Source of the DNA: Candidatus Atribacteria bacterium
GTDB lineage: Bacteria > Atribacterota > Phoenicimicrobiia > Phoenicimicrobiales > Phoenicimicrobiaceae
Assembly: GCA_003513845.1 (NCBI GenBank)
Contig: DOTB01000019.1
Coordinates: 171,492-203,294, forward strand
DNA: 31,803 bases
Reading direction: 5' to 3'
Shown: in pieces, positions 18,217 through 27,177 of the stretch
How the letters are laid out: each line of letters begins with the position of its first letter
Position numbering within the stretch: the stretch's first letter is position 1
The notes under the pieces: generated by a model
The model's database searches: none
What the model was told of the DNA's origin: nothing
The model's input: only the letters and a program-made list of their open reading frames with translations
Program-made: the position numbers and the translations under genes

Positions 18217-20082
18217 TTAAATTAATAAAAAGTTTGCCTTAAACTCATTTAATTTGACCAATTTTATTCCATTTAACAAATTATCTAATTCTTTTCCATC
18301 TAAGGTTTCTCTTTCTATCAATTTACGGGCAATCTTTTTTAATTTTCTTTTGTTTTTTGTTAAAATATCTTTGGCTCGCGTGTAAGCACTTTCAATAATT
18401 TTTCTAACTTCTTTATCGATTTTGTTAGCAATTTCTTCACTATAATCACGTTGTTCGGAAATATCTCTACCCAAAAATATTTGATGTTCTTTCTTCCCCA
18501 AAGTAATAGGACCCAAACTCTCACTCATACCAAATTCGGTTACCATCTGACGAGCAATTTTAGTAGCTCTTTCCAAATCATTCTGAGCTCCAGTAGTAAC
18601 ATCTTTAAATACTATATCTTCAGCTACTCTTCCTCCTAATAGAACTGCTAATCTATCCATTAACTCTATTTTACTAATTAGATACCTATCTTGAGTAGGA
18701 AGCTGCAAAGTATAACCCAAAGTAGCATTACCCCGAGGGATTATGGAAATTTTATGCACGGGGTCACAATTAGGTAAAAGTTTAGCCACTAAGGCATGAC
18801 CTGATTCATGATAGGCGATTATCTCCTTTTCTTTTTCGCTAATTAATCTACTCTTTCTTTCGGGCCCAGCAATAACTCGGTCTATAGCTGCTTCTAATTC
18901 TTCCATTCCTATTTCATTCTTGCCTTTTCTTGAAGCTAATAAAGCTGCTTCATTCACCATATTAGCCAAATCAGAACCAACAAATCCCGGAGTTCTTCTG
19001 GCTAAAACTTTAATATCCACATCTTTAGCCAAAGGCTTCCCTCTGGTATGGACTTTCAAAATTGCTTCCCGACCCAATATATCAGGTCGGTCTACCACAA
19101 TACGTCGATCAAATCTACCTGGTCGTAATAGTGCTGGATCTAAAATATCTGGGCGGTTAGTGGCAGCAATCATAATAATTCCTAAATTCTGATCAAAACC
19201 ATCCATTTCCACCAACAACTGGTTTAAGGTCTGCTCCCTCTCATCATGTCCTCCGCCTAAGCCAGCCCCCCGATGTCTACCTACTGCATCAATTTCGTCC
19301 ATAAAGATAATACAAGGTGCATTAGTTTTCGCCTGTTTAAATAAATCCCTTACTCGAGAAGCACCAACCCCTACAAACATCTCTACAAAATCAGACCCAC
19401 TGATACTAAAGAAAGGTACCCCGGCTTCGCCAGCAATAGCTCGAGCTAGTAAGGTTTTACCTGCTCCTGGTGGTCCATAAAGCAGGATTCCTCGAGGTAT
19501 TTTAGCACCTAATTTTTTAAATTTTACTGGATTCTTTAAAAATTCAATTACTTCCGCAACCTCCTCTTCTGCCTCATCAATTCCAGCTACATCTTTAAAG
19601 GTTACCTTGGGGGTTTCTTTTCCTAAAAGTTTGGCTCTACTTTTGCCAAAAGACATAACTTTATTCCCCCCACCTTGCATCTGTTGTAACATAAATAACC
19701 ATACCCCAATGATCAATAGCATAGGCAAGATAGATGAAAGTAAACGCATCCACCAGGATACCTCCACAGGAGGTTTAGCTTCTATTATTATATTTTTACT
19801 TCGAAGAATATTTATCAATTCGGGATCATTGGGTGAATATGTAGAAAATTTTGTGCCATCAATTAGACTGCCAGTGATAGAATTCTCTGTAATGGTCACT
19901 ATAGATACATTATTTGCCTCTACTTCTTTTAAAAATTGGGAATAGGTAAATTCTTGAGTAGAAGATTTTGGCTCAAAAAATGAACTTATAATTGACACTG
20001 TTATAATCAATACCAGCAAATATAAACCTATATTTCTATAATTTTTATTTCCTTTTAAATTTCCTTTATTAAAATTTGGCAT
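18217..20082 (-). CDS. ftsH: ATP-dependent zinc metalloprotease FtsH
   Basis: Membrane-anchored AAA+ protease that degrades membrane and regulatory proteins. The 621 residues show a first transmembrane helix (about 17-35), an external domain, a second helix (about 113-133), Walker A GPPGAGKT (203-210), Walker B IIFMDE (258-263), the second region of homology ending RPGRFDRR (320-327), the zinc site HESGH (425-429) and the third metal ligand D502 in AQNDLERAT. Length is normal. The ATG at 20082 has AAGGAG 18 nt upstream, in an open frame without another start codon, so initiation is slightly unusual. It follows hpt and tilS as in Firmicutes, but a repeat-rich spacer and a promoter separate it from hpt. 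Confidence 0.97.
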   Translation of the reverse strand: MPNFNKGNLKGNKNYRNIGLYLLVLIITVSIISSFFEPKSSTQEFTYSQFLKEVEANNVSIVTITENSITGSLIDGTKFSTYSPNDPELINILRSKNIIIEAKPPVEVSWWMRLLSSILPMLLIIGVWLFMLQQMQGGGNKVMSFGKSRAKLLGKETPKVTFKDVAGIDEAEEEVAEVIEFLKNPVKFKKLGAKIPRGILLYGPPGAGKTLLARAIAGEAGVPFFSISGSDFVEMFVGVGASRVRDLFKQAKTNAPCIIFMDEIDAVGRHRGAGLGGGHDEREQTLNQLLVEMDGFDQNLGIIMIAATNRPDILDPALLRPGRFDRRIVVDRPDILGREAILKVHTRGKPLAKDVDIKVLARRTPGFVGSDLANMVNEAALLASRKGKNEIGMEELEAAIDRVIAGPERKSRLISEKEKEIIAYHESGHALVAKLLPNCDPVHKISIIPRGNATLGYTLQLPTQDRYLISKIELMDRLAVLLGGRVAEDIVFKDVTTGAQNDLERATKIARQMVTEFGMSESLGPITLGKKEHQIFLGRDISEQRDYSEEIANKIDKEVRKIIESAYTRAKDILTKNKRKLKKIARKLIERETLDGKELDNLLNGIKLVKLNEFKANFLLI

Positions 20083-20158
20083 CTTATCTAAGAATAACTT
20101 CTCCTTTTATTATAATATTTTTGATATACTTTAATATTAATAAGCTTATCGCAAAATA

Positions 20159-20187
20159 ATTTTAACATAATTTTTAAATAAAAACAA
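20159..20187 (-). promoter_or_regulatory. Sigma-70-type promoter for ftsH
   Basis: Minus strand TTGTTT (20187-20182), 17 bp, TAAAAT (20164-20159), with TGT just before the -10 box. The start point would be about 70 nt upstream of the ftsH ATG. Confidence 0.5.
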
Positions 20188-20199
20188 ACATATCAATCA

Positions 20200-20487
20200 T
20201 ATCTCGTGAATCGTATCTCACATTTAGTTAGTTGGCCAGTTAAAATACGGTAATAAGTAATAAGTTGAAAATTGCAAATTTTATGGGAATGACAGATGTA
20301 GGAGCTTGATTTATCAAGCCCGTAAACACGGGTCGGATAAATCCGACCCCTACATTAAAAAAATACTTTATTTGAAATACAAAAAAGTTTTAAGTTTTAA
20401 TTATGGCTTTTAGCTTTAAGCTTATTGATTTATCCTATACGCTAAACGCTGTACTAATACTATCGACTATTCACTAACGACTAATTA
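20200..20487. repeat. 7-/8-bp repeat element interrupted by a palindromic mini-element (hpt downstream)
   Basis: Octamers TTAGTTAG, TTGGCCAG, TTAAAATA fill 20224-20247, two TAATAAG heptamers follow at 20251-20264, and CTATACG, CTAAACG then CTATCGA, CTATTCA, CTAACGA, CTAATTA heptamers run between 20435 and 20487, meeting the hpt stop codon. The element at 20297-20354 lies inside. Confidence 0.7.
20297..20354. repeat. 58-bp palindromic mini-element, TGTAGGAGC...GACCCCTACA
   Basis: Same outer ends as 7407-7482. The two 27-bp arms are inverted copies that differ at seven positions. Six of these form two blocks of three that mirror each other, so each arm keeps its own palindrome: CTTGATTTATCAAG in the left arm and TCGGATAAATCCGA in the right. 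The arms are joined by a few A-rich bases. Structure has therefore been kept while sequence changed. Confidence 0.75.
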
Positions 20488-20488
20488 C

Positions 20489-21043
20489 TTACTTTAATTC
20501 TCCCTTGTATATTTTGGGATTAAGAGTAAAAACATAAGGGATATTCCTAAACTTTCCTGCATAATCCAAACCATAGCCTACTACAAATTTATTAGGGATG
20601 TCAAACCCTGAATAATCAACCTTAACTCTTACTTTTCTTCTGGCACTTTTATTTAAAAAAGTGCAGACTTTTAAGCTGGCAGGTTTACGTGATTTAAATA
20701 TACGAATTAGATAATCAAGAGTTAAACCGGTATCGACTATATCTTCTACTATTAGGACATCTTTGCCTTCGATAGTTTCATCTAAATCTTTTAATATTCT
20801 AACTACACCAGAAGATTCAGTCGCCGCACCATAACTGGAAATAGCTATAAAATCAAATACCATAGGTACAGAGATTGCTCGAGCCAGATCAGCCATAAAG
20901 ATCACTGCTCCTCTTAATACACCAACAAAGACAAGATCTTTGTCCTGATAGTCTTCGGTTATTTTTTCCCCTAATTCTAAAATTTTCTCTTTGATTTCTT
21001 TCTCAGTAATTAATATCTCATCAACTTCATTATTATTTAGCAT
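20489..21043 (-). CDS. hpt: Hypoxanthine (guanine) phosphoribosyltransferase
   Basis: Purine salvage: hypoxanthine or guanine plus PRPP to IMP or GMP. The 184-residue protein has the family length, an N-terminal GVLRGAVIFMADLARA (41-56), and the PRPP-binding motif VLIVEDIVDTGLT (96-108) with acidic pair E100-D101. The C-terminal VGYGLDYAGKFRNIPYV is typical of HPRT. ATG start with GGAGGG upstream. It lies 48 nt after tilS, the conserved tilS-hpt order; the short TACTATA/TATAGTA inverted repeat at the tilS end (21083-21099) is too weak to be a terminator. Confidence 0.95.
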   Translation of the reverse strand: MLNNNEVDEILITEKEIKEKILELGEKITEDYQDKDLVFVGVLRGAVIFMADLARAISVPMVFDFIAISSYGAATESSGVVRILKDLDETIEGKDVLIVEDIVDTGLTLDYLIRIFKSRKPASLKVCTFLNKSARRKVRVKVDYSGFDIPNKFVVGYGLDYAGKFRNIPYVFTLNPKIYKGELK

Positions 21044-21091
21044 ATTTTCCCTCCTTTTATTTTTAAATCACCTATTTTAAAATACTATAAT

Positions 21092-22561
21092 TTATAGTAC
21101 AGATATTTTTGAAAATTGATACCATAAATTATTCTTTGTTTTTATATTTATATGTAGTGCCTTTTTAGTATTAGAAGTAATCTTTACCCGTTCATCTAAT
21201 CTCATCCCCACAATCCATATGATCTTACCATCCCCATCAACCAAGATAGGGATTAAATCCCGATTACTTTTAGGAACTTTATTATCAATAAAAAAATCCT
21301 TAACCTTTTTTTCGCCTCTCATATTTAAGGGGTAAAATCTATCCCCTGTCCTTCTATTCCTTAATTTTAGAGGATGTTTAACTTTGTTATAATCAATAAG
21401 TTCTGCAAATTCCGAATCAGATTTTTCCCTATTATAGTGCAAAGAAGTTTTAACATTTATAAAGTCCAATATTTTAGTTTCCACTTTTATGCCAAGGGGT
21501 TTAATCTCTGTGTAACCTGGGACAGATAAATTATATTCCCAAAAAGTAGATTTATCTATGGGATGAGGTTTAAAAATTTTATTTTTATAAATTATTAGTT
21601 GATTGTAAACCTTTTTAATTCTTAAATTATTGGGAAGATAAATTTCCTTTTCACCAGATTGATTTTCAATAAGCCTTAATATCTCATCATTATGGGCAAA
21701 ACTAATAGAATTTAAATTTCCTATTATCACCTCTATAGATTTCCTGATAATCCTTCTCTTGAAAACCAGGGGGAGCGAGTTTAATCTTTCTAAATCGATA
21801 ATTACCTTTCCTTGGATTTCTGCTTCTGCTATCTCTTTAAATATTAATTCTGTTTTTTGTTGGAGATACTCTGAAATTTCACTAATAATAATCTGTAAGC
21901 GCAGTATAACATTTTTAATATTTTCATTATATTCGTGGGCAAGAAGGGGTAAAAGTTCTAATCTTATCTTATTTCTAAAATATATCGCTTCTTTGTTGGT
22001 AGAATCTATTCTATATTCAATTTTATGTTCCTGACAATATTCTTCAATTTCTTCTCGGGTACATTCTATTAAAGGTCTTATTATTTTACCTCGAACTGGT
22101 GGGATTCCCATTAATCCTTCCAGCCCACTCCCTCTTAGAAATCTCATTAAAACAGTTTCTACCTGATCATCAGCATTGTGTCCTAAAGCAATCTTATTCG
22201 CCCCAAATTTTTCAGCAGTTCTAAAATAAAACATATAGCGATATTCCCGAGCAGCCTCTTCAAGGGTTAATTTTTTCTTTTGGGCAATTTTAGTTAAATT
22301 GCAACTTTCAACTTCACAGGGTAGATTTAAACCTTGGGCTAAATTTTTAACAAATTCGACATCTTTGTCTGATTCTTTGCCCCTTAACATATGATTGAGG
22401 TGAGCAATATAGATTGAAAGATTGTACTCTTGTTGAAAAGACAATAAAATTTTTAACAGGGTAACTGAATCGGGACCACCTGATACTCCTACCAGAATTC
22501 TATCATTGAAAGAAAGCATATTATTTTTTTTTATTGTCTCCAATACTTTCTTTTCCAACAT
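21092..22561 (-). CDS. tilS: tRNA(Ile)-lysidine synthase TilS
   Basis: Converts C34 of the CAU anticodon of tRNA-Ile2 to lysidine so that it reads AUA. With the start chosen here the protein has 489 residues: PP-loop SGGPDS (27-32) in the N-terminal ATPase domain, LGHNADDQVETVLMR, the central helical TilS domain, and the C-terminal TilS-C domain (LKLRNRRTGDRFYPLNMRG). A frame extending to a TTG at 22594 is open, but that TTG lies in the hairpin 22578-22610, whereas the ATG at 22561 has AGGGGA 6-7 nt upstream, so I use the ATG. It is 71 nt after a CAU-anticodon tRNA (judged elongator Met) and 48 nt before hpt. Confidence 0.95.
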   Translation of the reverse strand: MLEKKVLETIKKNNMLSFNDRILVGVSGGPDSVTLLKILLSFQQEYNLSIYIAHLNHMLRGKESDKDVEFVKNLAQGLNLPCEVESCNLTKIAQKKKLTLEEAAREYRYMFYFRTAEKFGANKIALGHNADDQVETVLMRFLRGSGLEGLMGIPPVRGKIIRPLIECTREEIEEYCQEHKIEYRIDSTNKEAIYFRNKIRLELLPLLAHEYNENIKNVILRLQIIISEISEYLQQKTELIFKEIAEAEIQGKVIIDLERLNSLPLVFKRRIIRKSIEVIIGNLNSISFAHNDEILRLIENQSGEKEIYLPNNLRIKKVYNQLIIYKNKIFKPHPIDKSTFWEYNLSVPGYTEIKPLGIKVETKILDFINVKTSLHYNREKSDSEFAELIDYNKVKHPLKLRNRRTGDRFYPLNMRGEKKVKDFFIDNKVPKSNRDLIPILVDGDGKIIWIVGMRLDERVKITSNTKKALHINIKTKNNLWYQFSKISVL

Positions 22562-22577
22562 TTTTAGTCCCCTTGTA

Positions 22578-22610
22578 ATTAAAGGCCTTTGCAATTGAAA
22601 GGCCTTTAAT
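22578..22610 (-). other. Perfect 13-bp hairpin between tRNA-Met and tilS
   Basis: ATTAAAGGCCTTT and AAAGGCCTTTAAT form a perfect inverted repeat with a 7-nt loop, each arm containing the palindrome AAAGGCCTTT. No T-run follows, so it is not a standard terminator. It may be a processing site separating tRNA from mRNA or a weak attenuator. Confidence 0.55.
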
Positions 22611-22632
22611 CTAATTGGTACTATATATTCTT

Positions 22633-22709
22633 TGGTGGCGGTGCTGAGACTCGAACTCAGGACACTGCGGGTATGAACCGCATGCTCTAGCCATCTGAGC
22701 TACACCGCC
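22633..22709 (-). tRNA. tRNA-Met (CAT), elongator type
   Basis: A 77-nt tRNA with acceptor GGCGGTG/CACCGCC fully paired, D-arm GCTCAGATGGCTAGAGC, anticodon stem TGCGG/CCGCA with loop TTCATAC (CAU), and encoded CCA. A paired G1-C72 excludes the initiator. CAU also fits tRNA-Ile2, the TilS substrate, but the acceptor and D-arm closely match the known Bacillus elongator tRNA-Met, so I call Met. Confidence 0.85.
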
Positions 22710-22718
22710 TAAATTAAC

Positions 22719-22748
22719 AAAAAACCTCTATCATTTTGATTAAGAGGT
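22719..22748 (-). terminator. Intrinsic terminator between tRNA-fMet and tRNA-Met
   Basis: On the minus strand ACCTCT and AGAGGT (with inner ATCA/TGAT, an AAA loop and a two-base bulge) form a stem followed by TTTTTT. It implies that tRNA-Met and tilS need read-through or their own promoter, for which I see no good candidate. Confidence 0.65.
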
Positions 22749-22758
22749 CTTTAAAAAT

Positions 22759-22835
22759 TGGTTGCGGGGGGCGGATTCGAACCACCGACCTTCAGGTTAT
22801 GAGCCTGATGAGCTACCTGACTGCTCCACCCCGCG
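22759..22835 (-). tRNA. Initiator tRNA-fMet (CAT)
   Basis: A 77-nt tRNA with the initiator mark of an unpaired C1 opposite A72 (CGCGGGG/CCCCGCA), discriminator A and encoded CCA. The anticodon loop is CTCATAA. The anticodon stem is TCAGG/CCTGA, so the usual three G-C pairs at 29-31/39-41 are A29-U41, G30-C40, G31-C39. Everything else matches a standard bacterial initiator. Confidence 0.95.
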
Positions 22836-22875
22836 TCGTATTATAATAGTTTTTTAATTTAACTTTCTTATTTCT

Positions 22876-22968
22876 CAAAATTGTAGGGAAGTAAACTCCC
22901 TCTAAAATCCTATTATGCCTTTGGTTGTTTCTTTTCAGTTTTATACGATACCTTCCCTGACAATCTTG
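22876..22968. repeat. 93-bp inverted-repeat element, copy B
   Basis: The right end GACAATCTTG (22959-22968) is intact; the left end CAAAATTGTA is degenerate. Just inside, AGGGA-AGTAAAC-TCCCT is a perfect 5-bp stem. Along its length it aligns with copies A and C (AAATCC, TATGCCTTT, TTTCTTTT, TTTTATA blocks). It fills much of the 251-nt gap between tRNA-Leu and tRNA-fMet. Confidence 0.75.
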
Positions 22969-23046
22969 TTAAATTCAATTCTGCATTTAAAACATAATTC
23001 ACTTTTTAGCATTGGTATTCCTTTGAAATTCCAACGCCATAAACTA

Positions 23047-23075
23047 TTTTAACACTGTTTTTTAGTTAAGTCAAT
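23047..23075 (-). promoter_or_regulatory. Sigma-70 promoter upstream of tRNA-fMet
   Basis: Minus strand TTGACT (23075-23070), exactly 17 bp, TAAAAT (23052-23047) preceded by TGT. It lies just after tRNA-Leu(UAA) and points toward tRNA-fMet. The predicted leader of about 200 nt includes repeat copy B and a possible GCGTTGG/CCAATGC hairpin. Confidence 0.6.
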
Positions 23076-23086
23076 TTAGGATAGGT

Positions 23087-23171
23087 GCCGGAGGCCGGAA
23101 TCGAACCGGCACGAATCTTACGATCCGCAGGATTTTAAGTCCTGTGCGTCTACCTATTCCGCCACTCCGGC
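23087..23171 (-). tRNA. tRNA-Leu (anticodon TAA)
   Basis: An 85-nt class II tRNA with acceptor GCCGGAG/CTCCGGC, anticodon stem CAGGA/TCCTG and loop CTTAAAA, giving UAA (reads UUA and UUG). A long variable arm is present. After the discriminator A the DNA reads CCT, so unlike the other four tRNAs here the CCA end is not fully encoded and must be completed by the CCA-adding enzyme. Confidence 0.95.
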
Positions 23172-23183
23172 AGACTGCAATTA

Positions 23184-23212
23184 ATTATATGATAAATCTT
23201 TTTACTCGTCAA
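23184..23212 (-). promoter_or_regulatory. Strong sigma-70 promoter for tRNA-Leu(UAA)
   Basis: Minus strand TTGACG (23212-23207), 17 bp, consensus TATAAT (23189-23184). The -10 box ends 12 nt before the tRNA 5' end, giving a leader of about 5 nt. Confidence 0.75.
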
Positions 23213-23283
23213 TAGCTCACAAATAATTATTATGTTTATAAATTTGTTAGTTGGTCAAGTTCTTAGTATTTAGAACCCAGCAT

Positions 23284-23372
23284 CGTTAGTTGGTTGCTTA
23301 GTTAGCTGGTTAGTTAGTTTATATTAATTCTTCAACTAACTAACCAGGTAACCAATCAACTATCTAATTAAA
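23284..23372. repeat. 8-bp repeat arrays in opposite orientations (divIC downstream)
   Basis: Five units of the GGTTAGTT type run in phase from 23284 to 23323. After ten bases, five units of the TAACCAGG type run from 23333 to 23372. The two blocks are inverted, giving a perfect 12-bp inverted repeat (CTGGTTAGTTAG at 23306-23317, CTAACTAACCAG at 23336-23347). On the minus strand no T-run follows, so it is not a typical terminator. Confidence 0.75.
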
Positions 23373-23387
23373 TACGAGATACTAATT

Positions 23388-24973
<1,586 letters not shown>

Positions 24974-25028
24974 TTAATAAAGTTCTTTTTTAATATTTTA
25001 GTCTAATTTAAATAAATGCCCCCATCTT

Positions 25029-26384
25029 CTATCCACCAAAATATCTAAATAAAAAAGTACCTAAACTAAAATAAATTAATAAACCACTCACATCAATTGC
25101 AGTAGTAATAAAGGGACCAGCAGCAATTGCAGGATCAATTTTAATTTTTGTAAAAATTAATGGTAATAACGCCCCCACAGTAGCAGCAGTAACCATAGTT
25201 ATACATAATGATATACCTATTATCACTCCCAATAAATAATCATTTTGCCAAGTAAGTGCAACAATAGAAATAATTCCTCCTGCAATCAAACCTATTATAC
25301 ATCCTACCTTAGATTCAGCCCATATATTTTTCCATAATTCATCTGCTCTAATTTGACCAGTCGCCAAAGCACGAACAGTAATGGTGGAAGATTGGGATCC
25401 TACATTCCCACCCATATCCATAATTATAGGTATAAAAAAAGCCATAGCTATTACTGCTTGCAACAGTTCAGAATGAAATTTTATAATAGAACCAGAAATA
25501 ATATCTCCAAATATACACACAAATAACCAGGGAACCCTCGCCTTTGCTCTATCTAATGAACTTGCCTTAACAAGTTTATCTTCATATACCTCAGATGTAC
25601 CAACCATTTTATGGATATCCTCGGTAACTTCTTCGCGCATTACGTCAATAATGTCATCGACTGTAATGATCCCTACTAAGACCCCCTTTTCATCCACAAC
25701 TGGTAAAGCTAAAAAATCATAATCTGACATTTTTTGAGCTGCAGTTTCCTGGTCGTCGGTATCCAAGACACTAATTACATCTTCCTCCATAATTTCCGTT
25801 ATCTTGGCCTTGGGATCAGCAACAATTAAATCTCGTAAAGATATAACTCCAACCAGCCTTCCTCTTTTATCTACGATATAGACATAATAAATCATTTCTG
25901 CTTCTGGACTAAGCTCTCTTATCTTGTTTATAGCTTCCTCCGCAGTAAGATCCTCAGTAAGAGCAACAAACTCATTGGTCATTATGCTTCCAGCTGTATT
26001 TTCTTTATATTTTAATAATTCTTCGATATCTTCTGCTTCTTCCTTGGGCATTAAATCTAATAATTCTCTGGACTCTTGAGGAGCAATTTCCCCTAAAAAA
26101 TCAGCTGCATCATCAGCATCCATTTCTTCTAAGATATCAGAAGCTTTCTCTTTACCCAGGGCAGACATAATACTTGCTTGTAATTCTGAACTTAATTCTG
26201 AAAGTAATTCAGCAATTCTTTCGTCGTCTTTAAGTAATTTAAATATTTCAACAACTTGCTCTAATGATAAATAGTCAGTTATTTCTGCAAATTCTGTGGG
26301 GTAGAGGTCGTCGATAATTTCTTTTACTTCCTGGACTTTTTTCTCTTCTAACAGCTTTATTATTTTTTCTGATAATTCTTCCAT
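25029..26384 (-). CDS. mgtE: Magnesium transporter MgtE
   Basis: Mg2+ channel/transporter gated by cytoplasmic Mg2+. The 451 residues contain the acidic N domain of helical repeats (about 1-130), two CBS domains (about 137-195 and 200-258), a plug helix, and a C-terminal membrane domain of about five helices (285-451). The pore motifs PIIMDMGGNVGSQSS (319-333) and DPAIAAGPFITTAIDVSG (417-434) are present, including the aspartate (D431) that coordinates Mg2+ in the Thermus structure. ATG start with GAGG upstream. No Mg riboswitch is apparent in the 103-nt upstream spacer, which holds heptamer repeats. Confidence 0.95.
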   Translation of the reverse strand: MEELSEKIIKLLEEKKVQEVKEIIDDLYPTEFAEITDYLSLEQVVEIFKLLKDDERIAELLSELSSELQASIMSALGKEKASDILEEMDADDAADFLGEIAPQESRELLDLMPKEEAEDIEELLKYKENTAGSIMTNEFVALTEDLTAEEAINKIRELSPEAEMIYYVYIVDKRGRLVGVISLRDLIVADPKAKITEIMEEDVISVLDTDDQETAAQKMSDYDFLALPVVDEKGVLVGIITVDDIIDVMREEVTEDIHKMVGTSEVYEDKLVKASSLDRAKARVPWLFVCIFGDIISGSIIKFHSELLQAVIAMAFFIPIIMDMGGNVGSQSSTITVRALATGQIRADELWKNIWAESKVGCIIGLIAGGIISIVALTWQNDYLLGVIIGISLCITMVTAATVGALLPLIFTKIKIDPAIAAGPFITTAIDVSGLLIYFSLGTFLFRYFGG

Positions 26385-26418
26385 TTGATTAAAACCTCTT
26401 TTTTAGTCGTTCTTATAT

Positions 26419-26446
26419 CGTATAGCGTATTGCGTACCCCATACGA
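26419..26446. repeat. Short 7-bp repeat run (rqcP-mgtE spacer)
   Basis: Four in-phase heptamers CGTATAG, CGTATTG, CGTACCC, CATACGA. It is the smallest member of the repeat family and lies between the rqcP stop and the mgtE ribosome-binding site. Confidence 0.55.
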
Positions 26447-26487
26447 TTATATTCTGACTTCTGATTGCCCGATTGTTTTTTAAAATT

Positions 26488-26754
26488 TCAATTTTTTTCC
26501 TTTTTAATTTCTTTTATTACCTCATACAAGGAAATTGCTTTCTCTGCTGGAATGTTCTTCAGAGGGACATCTAATATCCTTGCTTGTAGTATTTTGTGAG
26601 CAAAATTAATTTCTATTTCATCGCCAATTTTAATTTCATCTCCAGCTTTAGCAATTCGATCATTAACTTTAACACATTTAGCGAGACATGCTTTTTTAGC
26701 TTCTGTCCTTCTTTTGATTATTCTACTTATCTTCAAAAATTTATCTAATCGCAT
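26488..26754 (-). CDS. rqcP: S4-domain RNA-binding protein RqcP (YabO/Hsp15-like)
   Basis: The 88 residues form an S4 RNA-binding domain (MRLDKFLKISRIIKRRTEAKKAC, then VKVNDRIAKAGDEIKIGDEIEI). The N-terminus is very close to Bacillus YabO, now RqcP, which acts with RqcH on stalled 50S subunits in alanine tailing. That role is inferred from family resemblance; rqcH is not in the window. The ATG at 26754 has no good Shine-Dalgarno; the upstream DNA is octamer repeat, with GGAG sites 20 or more nt away. The spacer separates it from lysS. Confidence 0.85.
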   Translation of the reverse strand: MRLDKFLKISRIIKRRTEAKKACLAKCVKVNDRIAKAGDEIKIGDEIEINFAHKILQARILDVPLKNIPAEKAISLYEVIKEIKKEKN

Positions 26755-26765
26755 ATATTCTAATT

Positions 26766-27177
26766 AACCAATTCTCCAATTCTCCAATTTACCAATTAAC
26801 CATTTACATTAGTTATCCAGTTTACCAGTTACCCGGTTAGCCAGTTAATATATTCGATAGTGGATAGTCGTTAGTACTTGGTTAGCTAGTCAATTGGTTT
26901 GTTAGTTAATTAGTTTAATATCAATTCTTCAATTACATTTATTTAGCTGGGTTAGAAAGTAATTCTGAATAATGGATTCTAAATTTTGGTTCCCGACTGC
27001 TAATTTTTATCTTTTATTTTCTTAACCAATTAACCAGGTAACATTAACCTGCCAACTTTCTTTTCTTATTATTTATTACTTATTACTCATTACTTATTAC
27101 TCATCACTATATCTAATGCCCTAAACGCTATATACACCACCCTATTCATCACGATATACTACATACGATATACGAAT
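26766..27177. repeat. Largest 7-/8-bp repeat element (lysS-rqcP spacer)
   Basis: Ten octamers in unbroken phase run from 26766 to 26845 (AACCAATT, CTCCAATT, TACCAGTT-like). Three heptamers TCGATAG, TGGATAG, TCGTTAG follow at 26854-26874, then five octamers in the opposite orientation (TACTTGGT type) at 26875-26914. After about 150 bp of plain AT-rich DNA, six heptamers (TTATTAC, TCATTAC type) run from 27066 to 27107, and CGATATA-like heptamers continue to the lysS stop. No gene is seen in these 423 nt. Confidence 0.8.

Noticed and set aside
22562..22594. TTG start giving an 11-residue longer TilS
   Set aside because: It lies within a perfect hairpin and has no Shine-Dalgarno; the ATG at 22561 has AGGGGA at good spacing and fits the family N-terminus.
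22633..22709. CAU tRNA beside tilS considered as tRNA-Ile2, the TilS substrate
   Set aside because: Acceptor GGCGGTG and the D-arm match elongator tRNA-Met closely; adjacency to tilS alone is not enough.
26766..26845. Ten phased 8-bp units considered as a CRISPR array
   Set aside because: Units are contiguous with no spacers, far shorter than CRISPR repeats, and there are no cas genes in the window.
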